Of a stretch of DNA of 64,000 bases, positions 56,988 through 64,000 are shown one piece after another. Within the stretch, counting starts at the first letter, position 1. Each line of letters starts with the position of its first letter. A model generated the notes under the pieces. That model was not told where the DNA came from and did not search any database. It saw only the letters and a list, made by a program, of their open reading frames with translations. The DNA comes from Pannonibacter carbonis (GTDB lineage Bacteria > Pseudomonadota > Alphaproteobacteria > Rhizobiales > Stappiaceae), in assembly GCF_003012935.1 (NCBI RefSeq), contig NZ_PUDR01000016.1:1-64000 (forward strand), in the 5' to 3' direction. A program made the translations under genes and the position numbers.

Positions 56988-57698
56988 CTAGCTGCCCAGC
57001 CGGGCGGACACCTGCGCCTTGAGGAACGGCAGCAGCTCGGCCTCGAACCAGGGATGCCGCTTCAGCCAGGCATTGTTGCGCCAGGAGGGATGCGGCAGGG
57101 GCAGCACGGCAGGCCCACCCCGGGCCGCCGTCTCTGCCACGATCTCCCGCCAGTCCGCAACCGTCTGCGTCAGTCCGGATCGCCGCAACGGCCCCAGATG
57201 ATAGACTTGCGCATACTGGCCAATCGCCAGCACAAGTTCGACCTGCGGCATCGCCGCCATGATCCGGTCATGCCAGGTCATCCGGCACTCCCGTCGCGGC
57301 GGCAGGTCGCTGCCCTTGGCATCAAGCCCCGGAAAGCACAGGCCCATCGGCAGGATGGCAACCCGGGACGGGTCGTAAAAAGTGGCAGCGTCAATCCCCA
57401 TCCAGTCGCGCAACCGGTCGCCGGAGGGATCAGTGAAGGGCAGACCGGAGGCATGAACCCGCGTTCCCGGCGCCTGCCCGGCAATCAGCAGACGCGCCGT
57501 ATCGGACAGACGGGCGACGGGTCTTGGCGCATGCGGCAGGCTTTTGCCCAGCGGTGCGTCAACACAGATCCGGCAGGCATTGGCCCCCTCCGCCAGCCCG
57601 GCCAAAGCACCCTGACCGACAACCCCAACCAAGGGATCCGCCCCCTGACCCAATGCGGCCCCGGCCCCTCCAATCAGGCTTTTCCCTTTGTTAACCAA
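56988..57698 (-). CDS. uracil-DNA glycosylase superfamily protein
   Basis: Up to 236 residues; the frame opens at a TTG (57698) and the true start may be up to 35 codons later, just before the conserved ACRICVDAPLG. UDG-fold signatures: GQAPGTRVHASGLPFTDPSGDRLRDWMG (active-site loop region) and PHPSWRNN near the C-terminus. A conserved subgroup with FCFPG-type LCFPGLDAKGSDLPPRREC. It should remove uracil or a related damaged base, but this subgroup is poorly studied. Divergent from the histidine kinase. Confidence 0.85.
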   Translation of the reverse strand: MVNKGKSLIGGAGAALGQGADPLVGVVGQGALAGLAEGANACRICVDAPLGKSLPHAPRPVARLSDTARLLIAGQAPGTRVHASGLPFTDPSGDRLRDWMGIDAATFYDPSRVAILPMGLCFPGLDAKGSDLPPRRECRMTWHDRIMAAMPQVELVLAIGQYAQVYHLGPLRRSGLTQTVADWREIVAETAARGGPAVLPLPHPSWRNNAWLKRHPWFEAELLPFLKAQVSARLGS

Positions 57699-57791
57699 GT
57701 CCTTGAGCCGCTTCTTAAGAGTTGATGAGCGAGAACACTCGAACGGGATTCATTCCGTCAATCAAGTCAAAACCGTAAGGTCGGAAGTGGC

Positions 57792-59345
57792 ATGGGCCAG
57801 GAGCCGCGCACAAAAGGCGACGACAGGACGGCCATCAACCGCGAGCGCGCCCAGCGCCGGCGGGAGGTGGCGCGGACCGTGCGCAGCGTGCGCGAGCGCC
57901 TGTCCACGCATGAGGGCGCGCAACCGGATTTTGACACCGAACTGCTGATGCTGTTCGCCAAGGCGCGCACCAGCGCTGCCTTTGCCGTGCCGATGTTCCT
58001 GATCATCATCGCCAGCATCTCCTTCATCTGGATGGAGCCGGTGCTGGTCGGCGCATGGCTGCTGTTCACCTTCAGCATCTGGATGCTGACTGTCACGACC
58101 TGCCGCCGCTTCGAGAAGCTGCCGGTGAACGAGCGGACCAGCCATCCATGGCGGCGCCAGTTCACCATAGGCGATTTTCTTTATGGCCTGTGCTGGGCCT
58201 CGTTCTTCCTGCTGCCCGCCTCGTCGGCGACGACGGAAGGGTTCGAGGTGTTCCAGTTCGCCACCATGCTCATCGTCATCGCCATGTCGACGATGCAATC
58301 CTCCACCCTGCCCCGCGCACTGCTGGCCTGCACCTTGCCGCTGACACTGGCAATCGCCACCACGCTGATGCAGCGCCATGCACCGCTGCATTATGCCATG
58401 GCCGCGATGGCGGTGGGGGCACAAGGCTTCTTCCTCGTCCTTGGCAACCAGCTCCTCAACGCGTCGCTGACCATGCTCGCCTACCGGGCCGAGAAGGATC
58501 ACCTGATCGCCGAACTGGAACAGGCCAACGCGGTTTCGGACGAAAGCCGCCGCCGCGCCGAAGAGGCCAACCTTGCCAAGTCCCGCTTCCTCGCCACCAT
58601 GAGCCATGAGCTGCGCACGCCGCTCAACGCCATTCTTGGCTTCTCCGAGATCATGAAGGACGAGGTCATGGGGCCGATGGGCAACAAGATCTACCGGGGC
58701 TATGCCGGCGACATCCACGGTTCCGGCCAGCATCTGCTCAATCTCATCAACGAGATCCTCGACCTCTCCCGCATCGAGGCCGGCAAGTACGAGCTGAACG
58801 AGGAAGCCGTTGCCCTGATGGAGATCGTCGAGGACTGCCAGTCGATGATGCAGGTCCGGGCCAAGGCCAAGGGCATCGCCATCCGCGAGAGCCATGAGGA
58901 AGGGCTCGCCCGCATCTGGGCGGACGAGCGCGCCATCCGCCAGGTGATCCTCAACCTTCTGTCCAATGCAGTGAAGTTCACCCCCTCCAATGGCGAAGTG
59001 CTGATCCGCATCGGCTCGACGGCCGATGGCGGCCAGTATGTCTCGATCAAGGACAATGGCCCCGGCATTCCCGAGGAGGAGATCCCGATCGTGTTGCAGG
59101 CCTTCGGTCAGGGCTCGATGGCGATCAAGAGCGCGGAGCCCGGCACCGGGCTTGGCCTGTCCATCGTTCAGGCGCTGGTGTCACAGCATGGCGGCACGTT
59201 CGAGCTGAAGTCGCGCCTGCGTGAAGGCACGGAAGTCACAGTCACCTTGCCCTCCGCCCGTGTGCTGACCGTGCTGCCGGTCTACCCGGACGAGGTCTAC
59301 ACCCTGCCGGCACGCAAGCTTCCCCTGCGCCGCAAGGCGTCCTGA
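57792..59345 (+). CDS. membrane histidine kinase, PleC/DivJ/PdhS-like
   Basis: 517 residues. A cytoplasmic N-terminus rich in Arg is followed by about six membrane helices (58-220) with no periplasmic sensor, a short coiled coil (230-260), the HisKA box FLATMSHELRTPLNAILGFSEIM with phospho-His272, and an HATPase domain: N388/N392, DNGPGIPEEEI and GTGLGLSIVQALV. The long LDLSRIEAGKYEL tail and GYAGDIHGSGQHLL helix are the PleC/DivJ/PdhS signature, a group that signals to DivK to control the alphaproteobacterial cell cycle. No response regulator adjoins it. Confidence 0.9.
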   Translation: MGQEPRTKGDDRTAINRERAQRRREVARTVRSVRERLSTHEGAQPDFDTELLMLFAKARTSAAFAVPMFLIIIASISFIWMEPVLVGAWLLFTFSIWMLTVTTCRRFEKLPVNERTSHPWRRQFTIGDFLYGLCWASFFLLPASSATTEGFEVFQFATMLIVIAMSTMQSSTLPRALLACTLPLTLAIATTLMQRHAPLHYAMAAMAVGAQGFFLVLGNQLLNASLTMLAYRAEKDHLIAELEQANAVSDESRRRAEEANLAKSRFLATMSHELRTPLNAILGFSEIMKDEVMGPMGNKIYRGYAGDIHGSGQHLLNLINEILDLSRIEAGKYELNEEAVALMEIVEDCQSMMQVRAKAKGIAIRESHEEGLARIWADERAIRQVILNLLSNAVKFTPSNGEVLIRIGSTADGGQYVSIKDNGPGIPEEEIPIVLQAFGQGSMAIKSAEPGTGLGLSIVQALVSQHGGTFELKSRLREGTEVTVTLPSARVLTVLPVYPDEVYTLPARKLPLRRKAS

Positions 59346-59378
59346 CCGTTCGAGGTTTCAGGTTTCAGGCATCAGGCA

Positions 59379-60446
59379 TCAGGCCTCAGCGACAGCCTCG
59401 CCGCCCTGCCGGGCGTCGGCAAGTTCCGCCGCCCGCGCCGCTGCCTGGTCCATGGCGTTCAGCGCCTCAAAAAGCACGGAGATCCCGGCCCCCGGCTTCA
59501 CGCCCTCGACAGTCAGGATGCGCCGGAACAGCCTTGCGCCGGGCACCGCGGTGAAGGCACCCAGCATATGGCGGGTGATATGGGCAAGCCGCACGCCGCG
59601 AGCCAGTTCCGCCTCGATATAGGGCACATAGGCCTCGATGGCCGCGCGCGGGCTCACATCCGCGGTCGTCTCGCCGTAGATCCGCCGGTCGACAGCGCCC
59701 ATCAGCGCCGGATCGTGATAGGCGGCCCGGCCCAGCATCACCCCGTCCAGCCCCTGCATCACGGCCATCGCCTCGTCCAGCGTCGCGATGCCGCCGTTGA
59801 TGCCAATGAACAGGCCCGGCAGCCGTGCCTTCAGCCGGTGCACCCGGCCATAGTCGAGCGGCGGGATATCGCGGTTTTCCTTGGGGCTGAGGCCCTGCAG
59901 CCAGGCCTTGCGCGCATGCACCCACAGGGCATCGACCCCAGCGTCCACCACCCGGTCGGCCAGCCGGTCCAGCGCCTCCTCCGGGTCCTGCTCGTCAACG
60001 CCGATGCGGCACTTGACGGTGACGGGCATGCGCACCGCTGCCTTCATCGCCGCAACGCCCTCGGCCACCAGTTCCGGCTCCAGCATCAGGCAGGCGCCAA
60101 ACCGTCCGGACTGCACCCGGTCGGACGGGCAGCCGACATTCAGGTTGATCTCGTCATAGCCCCAGTCCTCGGCGATCTTCGCCGCTTCCGCCAGCTCACG
60201 CGGATCCGATCCGCCCAGCTGACAGGCCACCGGATGCTCGCCGGCGCTGAAGCCCAGGAGCTTCTCCCGGTCGCCATGGATCACCGCCCCGGTCGTCACC
60301 ATCTCGGTATAGAGCAGCGCCCTGGCCGAAAACTGCCGGTGGAACATGCGACAATGCCGGTCCGTCCAGTCCATCATGGGGGCGACGGCGAAGACGGGGG
60401 CCGCGTAGAGACTGCCATCCTTCTGTTTCTCAGTGCCTTGCGACAC
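59379..60446 (-). CDS. dusA: tRNA-dihydrouridine(20/20a) synthase DusA
   Basis: 355 residues; an FMN enzyme that reduces U20/U20a in tRNA. VAPMMDWTDRHCR (21-33), CQLGGSDP, the catalytic Cys106 in NVGCPSDRV, VKCRIGVD and INGGI are all present. The sequence GRFGACLM after the Cys is DusA-specific and rules out DusB/DusC. It is alone between the kinase and the P-type ATPase. A short run of imperfect TCAGGCA repeats lies between its stop and the convergent kinase stop. Confidence 0.95.
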   Translation of the reverse strand: MSQGTEKQKDGSLYAAPVFAVAPMMDWTDRHCRMFHRQFSARALLYTEMVTTGAVIHGDREKLLGFSAGEHPVACQLGGSDPRELAEAAKIAEDWGYDEINLNVGCPSDRVQSGRFGACLMLEPELVAEGVAAMKAAVRMPVTVKCRIGVDEQDPEEALDRLADRVVDAGVDALWVHARKAWLQGLSPKENRDIPPLDYGRVHRLKARLPGLFIGINGGIATLDEAMAVMQGLDGVMLGRAAYHDPALMGAVDRRIYGETTADVSPRAAIEAYVPYIEAELARGVRLAHITRHMLGAFTAVPGARLFRRILTVEGVKPGAGISVLFEALNAMDQAAARAAELADARQGGEAVAEA

Positions 60447-60592
60447 GGCTTGTCTCCGTCTTTCTCAAATATGCCCGCAGCAAATCGATCAGATCGCGCA
60501 ACGGCTTCAACGGCAGAGAGGTCTGCCGGAACTGGTCGTGGTTATTTCGGAAGGGCGTGCCATATCACGGGACGGACCGTTTTGGTAGGCAC

Positions 60593-60623
60593 CCCTTCCC
60601 CGCATGATCGTCACGGGGAAGGG
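60593..60623 (-). terminator. stem downstream of the P-type ATPase
   Basis: Perfect ten-base arms CCCTTCCCCG and CGGGGAAGGG around an 11-base loop, 39 bases past the ATPase stop on the minus strand. No T-run directly follows, so efficiency is unclear. Confidence 0.4.
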
Positions 60624-60661
60624 AAAGGGAGACACTGCGGCTCGCGTTTCGGCCCTCTGCC

Positions 60662-63286
60662 CTAGTGGCGAGCCTCACGCGGTCCAGCGTTCAGGCCAAG
60701 CCGGATCTGCTTCTCGATCTCGATGATGGCAAAGAAGACCACGCCAATGCCGACGATCAGCATGCCGTCGAGGAAGGGAACCGGCTCGGTTCCAAGAACA
60801 AACTGCAAGGGCGGCAGATAGGTCACGGCGAACTGTGCGGCCGTGATGACGATGACGACCGTCCAGACAACGCGGGTGCCCTTTACCGCCGCCCAGGTCA
60901 GCGATGTCCCGTGCATGTTGCGGATGAAGAACAGGTGGAAGATCTCCAGAACGATGATCGTGTTCATCGAAATGGTCTGCGCCATGGCGAGCGAGTGCCC
61001 CCTCGCCAGGGCAAAGTTGAACATCCCGAATACGGCGACGACGAACAGGATTCCGACAAGAACTATATGCCAGACGAGCGTGGCGGAGAGTAGCGGAGCA
61101 TCCCGGCGGCGCGGTGGACGCGCCATGGTTCCGGCCTCGGTCGGCTCAAAGGCCAATGCAAGCCCGAGTGTCACTGTGCAAATCAGGTTGACCCACAGGA
61201 TTTGAACTGGCGTGATCGGCAGGGAAAGCCCGAGGAACAGGGCCAGGATAATCGGCAATGCCTCACCGACATTGGTTGGCAGGGTCCAGCTGATGACCTT
61301 CTTGAGGTTGTCCCAGACGGTCCGCCCCTCGCGCACGGCTGCAGCAATCGAGGCGAAATTGTCGTCTGCAAGGACCAGATCCGACGCTTCCTTGGCCGCC
61401 TCCGAGCCTTTCAGGCCCATGGCAATGCCGGCGTCAGCCCGTTTCAGGGCCGGCGCGTCATTTACCCCGTCGCCGGTCATGGCAACGGACAGGCCCCGCG
61501 CCTGCAGGGCAGTGACAAGCCGCAGCTTGTGCTCCGGGCTGGTGCGGGCAAACACATCCACATCGACGACTTCCATCGCCAGTTGCGCTTCATCGAGCTT
61601 GTCGAAATCCGCACCTGTCAGCACACGGTGCGTGTTCTCAAGCCCGATCTGCGCGGCGATGGCGGCGGCCGTGCCGGCGTGGTCTCCGGTGATCATCTTG
61701 ACCCGGATCCCGGCCGCCCGGCATTCGGCGACGGCGGCAATAGCTTCCGGGCGTGGCGGGTCGATCAAGCCGACAAGCCCAAGGAATTCAAGTCCGCCAT
61801 CCAGCGTCTGCCGGTCGATCTCCGGTTGAGCCTCGGCCCGCTCGGCCAATGCCAGCACCCGCAAGCCGCGGCGGGCCATCGCTTCGGCCCGGTCATGCCA
61901 GTGCGCCAGGTCAATATCCCGGCACATGCGCAGCACCCGTTCCGGCGCACCCTTGACATGGGTGACCCGTCCGTCCGGCCCTTCAGCCAGCACCGCCATG
62001 TAACGGTGGCGGCTGTCAAAGGGAACGAGATCAAGCCGCCGGGCCGCGATGTCGCCTGCAGCCTTCCCGGCAAAGGCAAGCAAGGCACCTTCCATGGGAT
62101 CGCCTTCCACGATCCAGTGGCCAGCCTTGTCGCGCAATGCTGCGTCATTGCACAGTGCTGCCGTGCGCGCGATGCGTGCAAGATCTCCAGCCGGGCTGAT
62201 CTCGCCAGTTGGCGCATAGCCCTCGCCTTTGACCTCGAACGCAGCTTCCGGTGTCTCGACGGCGACAACCACCATCTCGTTGCGGGTCAAGGTCCCGGTC
62301 TTGTCGGTGCAGATGACCGACACGGACCCGATGGCTTCAATCGCCGGAAGGCGGCGCACGATGGCGTGTCGTTTCGCCATTGCCTGCACGCCGATGGCCA
62401 GGGTGATGGTCGTGACCGCCGGCAATCCTTCCGGAATGGCGGCGACGGCAACACCGACCACAGCCATGAACAGGCCGGAGAACTCGAGACCGGCGAGGAA
62501 ATAGCCCCAGGCCAGAAGGATCCCTGCAGCCAGCACGATCAGCAGCGACAACCATCTGGCAAAATGGTCCATCTGTTCGACCAACGGGGTGGTGAGCGTT
62601 TCGACGCCCGACAGCAACCCGCCGATGCGGCCGATTTCCGTATCCGCGCCTGTGGCAACCACGAGACCACGCCCGGCGCCTTGCGTCACCAGGGTGCCCG
62701 ACCACAGCATGGAGCGGCGGTCGCCGAGCGCAGCGTCCGGGGCCACCGGAGCCACCGTCTTGTCGACAGGAACGGACTCGCCCGTCAGGATCGCTTCCTG
62801 CGCGCTCAGCCCATGGGCATCGAGCAAGCGCAGGTCCGCCGGAACCTTGTCCCCTGCCTCGAGCAAGACCACATCACCGGGGACCAGATCCGCCCCGTCC
62901 ACCGTGATCCTTTTGCCGTCACGCAAGACCGCTGCCTTGGGCGCAAGCATGCTCCGGATCGCTGCCATGGCGGCTTCCGCCTTGCCCTCCTGGATAAAGC
63001 CGATGATCGCATTGGCAACGACAACAGCCAGGATGACGCCGGTATCCACCCAATGCTGCAGAAGCGCCGTGACAAACGCAGAGCCCAGCAGCACATAGAT
63101 CAGCACATTCTGGAACTGGGCGAGCAGGCGAACCAGCGGCCCACGCCCCCGGCTTTCGGGCAAGCGGTTGGGGCCATACTCCTTCAGCCTGCGCTCAGCC
63201 TCGCCTGGCGACAAGCCATTGCGATCGGCGTCCAGCGTTTCCAGACAGGCCTCGGCCGGCTGGCTGTGGGGTGATTTCACGGTCAT
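60662..63286 (-). CDS. P2-type cation-transporting ATPase
   Basis: 874 residues. Order: cation ATPase N-terminal domain ([16 protein letters not shown]), TGES (168-171), helix 4 ion site PEGLP (285-289), phosphorylated Asp328 in DKTGT, KGAPE (445-449), TGDH (533-536), GDGVND (605-610), then four C-terminal helices. It looks like the Ca2+/cation pumps of the PMR1/CtpF group. In helix 6 the ion-site stretch reads [16 protein letters not shown] (from Asn700), where SERCA-type pumps have NLVTDG with an Asp; the ion may therefore not be Ca2+. The gene lies next to a monovalent cation:proton antiporter, so Na+/K+ handling is an alternative. Confidence 0.9.
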   Translation of the reverse strand: MTVKSPHSQPAEACLETLDADRNGLSPGEAERRLKEYGPNRLPESRGRGPLVRLLAQFQNVLIYVLLGSAFVTALLQHWVDTGVILAVVVANAIIGFIQEGKAEAAMAAIRSMLAPKAAVLRDGKRITVDGADLVPGDVVLLEAGDKVPADLRLLDAHGLSAQEAILTGESVPVDKTVAPVAPDAALGDRRSMLWSGTLVTQGAGRGLVVATGADTEIGRIGGLLSGVETLTTPLVEQMDHFARWLSLLIVLAAGILLAWGYFLAGLEFSGLFMAVVGVAVAAIPEGLPAVTTITLAIGVQAMAKRHAIVRRLPAIEAIGSVSVICTDKTGTLTRNEMVVVAVETPEAAFEVKGEGYAPTGEISPAGDLARIARTAALCNDAALRDKAGHWIVEGDPMEGALLAFAGKAAGDIAARRLDLVPFDSRHRYMAVLAEGPDGRVTHVKGAPERVLRMCRDIDLAHWHDRAEAMARRGLRVLALAERAEAQPEIDRQTLDGGLEFLGLVGLIDPPRPEAIAAVAECRAAGIRVKMITGDHAGTAAAIAAQIGLENTHRVLTGADFDKLDEAQLAMEVVDVDVFARTSPEHKLRLVTALQARGLSVAMTGDGVNDAPALKRADAGIAMGLKGSEAAKEASDLVLADDNFASIAAAVREGRTVWDNLKKVISWTLPTNVGEALPIILALFLGLSLPITPVQILWVNLICTVTLGLALAFEPTEAGTMARPPRRRDAPLLSATLVWHIVLVGILFVVAVFGMFNFALARGHSLAMAQTISMNTIIVLEIFHLFFIRNMHGTSLTWAAVKGTRVVWTVVIVITAAQFAVTYLPPLQFVLGTEPVPFLDGMLIVGIGVVFFAIIEIEKQIRLGLNAGPREARH

Positions 63287-63409
63287 GGGATAAGCCTCAT
63301 CTTGACTGGCAGCGGCCGGGCATCATCGGCGCTGTTACGGTGACAGGGGCGGACACCTTGATCCGGTATCTCGAGCGTTGGATTGGGACTTGTGGTGAAG
63401 TCTTGCGGA

Positions 63410-64000
63410 TCAGGCGGTCGCTCGGCCCTCCGCTGCTATTTCGGGGATCTGCGTCCGTTCTTCTGCCGCGGCACCGCACAGAAGCTCCACAGCCCGGTCG
63501 GCTGCATCCTGGAACGGCTCGAGCACCATGTCGGCGCCGGACCCGACAAGGTTGCCGGTGTCCTCGGACGAGTGGGATGTCACAGCGATGCGTCCCTTGA
63601 ACCCGCCGGCGCGGGTCAGCTGAATGAGGGTCCGCCGGGTGTCCTCGTGACTGAGGCCGGTCGGATGGATCGGCACCGTCGAAACGGCCCAACTGGCTCC
63701 GCGCAACGGCAGTTCGGCCACAAACTCAGGGTCGGTCGCATCGCCGAATTCAGCCTCGATGCCCAACTCTCGCCAGCGCTGCACCGCCTGCGGATTGAAA
63801 TCGACGCCCAGTACACGGATGCCACGCTTGTGCAACCGCATGCCTATGGCCGTCCCGAAGCGGCCGAGGCCGAAAATGATGACCTTGAAGCTGTCGCTCC
63901 TGTGAGCCCCGGCATCGGACGGCTCGCGCGTCATAGTCCGGCGCTCGAAAACACCAAGATACGGCTCAAACAGGGCATAGAGCTGGTGCGAATAGGTGAT
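63410..64000 (-). CDS. cation:proton antiporter, C-terminal TrkA-N part (runs off window)
   Basis: Only the last 196 residues are in the window; the 5' end lies beyond base 64000. Reading in frame from the edge gives ITYSHQLYALFEPYLGVFERR, the tail after the last membrane helix of a CPA2 antiporter, then an RCK/TrkA-N domain with the NAD loop VIIFGLGRFGTAIG, the strand end VLGVDFN and GDATDPEF. An ATG at 63934 is internal. The family (KefB-like, YbaL-like) exchanges K+ or Na+ for protons under nucleotide control. It is in tandem with the P-type ATPase, 123 bases upstream. Confidence 0.85.
   Translation of the reverse strand: MTYSHQLYALFEPYLGVFERRTMTREPSDAGAHRSDSFKVIIFGLGRFGTAIGMRLHKRGIRVLGVDFNPQAVQRWRELGIEAEFGDATDPEFVAELPLRGASWAVSTVPIHPTGLSHEDTRRTLIQLTRAGGFKGRIAVTSHSSEDTGNLVGSGADMVLEPFQDAADRAVELLCGAAAEERTQIPEIAAEGRATA

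Noticed and set aside
59352-59390. Short TCAGGCA-type tandem repeat between the kinase and dusA
   Set aside because: Only a few imperfect units, no structure, probably chance or minor slippage.

Overview
The window is high-GC, densely coded DNA from an alphaproteobacterium. The gene set (ABC-type capsule export genes, a TamA/TamB pair, a PleC/DivJ/PdhS-like histidine kinase, an Mrp without its usual cysteine pair, a soluble CZB chemoreceptor, YceI and cytochrome b561 genes) fits the Hyphomicrobiales, perhaps a Stappia/Labrenzia-like marine group. That placement is inference. I see no rRNA, tRNA, phage, insertion sequence or CRISPR array.

Region 1 (about 0.25-17.5 kb) is a capsule locus. A minus-strand block reads kpsE, kpsM, kpsT, a small DUF6447-like protein, kpsS, kpsC and a short-chain dehydrogenase. 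A second minus-strand block reads kpsD, a second kpsS and a GT4 glycosyltransferase. Between them lie gmd (GDP-mannose 4,6-dehydratase), a sulfotransferase-like protein with a C-terminal beta domain, a TPR-GT4 fusion and a secreted trypsin-like protease. KpsS and KpsC type enzymes build the Kdo linker on a lipid, KpsMT flips the chain, and KpsE/KpsD carry it through the periplasm and outer membrane.

Region 2 (18-31.8 kb) holds folD, a soluble chemoreceptor, the tamA-tamB envelope-assembly pair, a gabD-type dehydrogenase, and a CHASE2-PAS-GGDEF-EAL signalling gene that is split by an in-frame TAA. The split gene follows a FecR-domain gene whose C-terminus is an exact 18-unit glycine/asparagine repeat.

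Region 3 (33-41 kb) holds a glycerophosphodiesterase, a yceI-b561-yceI operon, class I fumarase, an L,D-transpeptidase, a stand-alone DUF971 protein and a FkbM methyltransferase. Its intergenic gaps carry two families of palindromic dispersed repeats.

Region 4 (41-52.4 kb) holds a photolyase, moaA, an MFS and an EamA exporter, mrp, a short-chain dehydrogenase, a BLUF blue-light sensor, a mobA-moeA fusion and a secreted CAP/SCP protein. The CAP protein shares its C-terminal DUF4214 module with the protease in region 1.

Region 5 (52.8-64 kb) holds an amino-acid ABC transporter (binding protein and two permeases, no ATPase), a beta-hydroxyacid dehydrogenase, an Lrp regulator, a uracil-DNA glycosylase-family protein, a histidine kinase, dusA, a P-type cation ATPase and the 3' end of a cation:proton antiporter that runs off the window.

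The most unusual items are the nonsense-split CHASE2 gene beside the repeat-bearing FecR gene, the terminator-palindrome-terminator arrangement in two gaps, the shared C-terminal module of two secreted proteins, and the unrecognised sulfotransferase-like capsule-locus protein.
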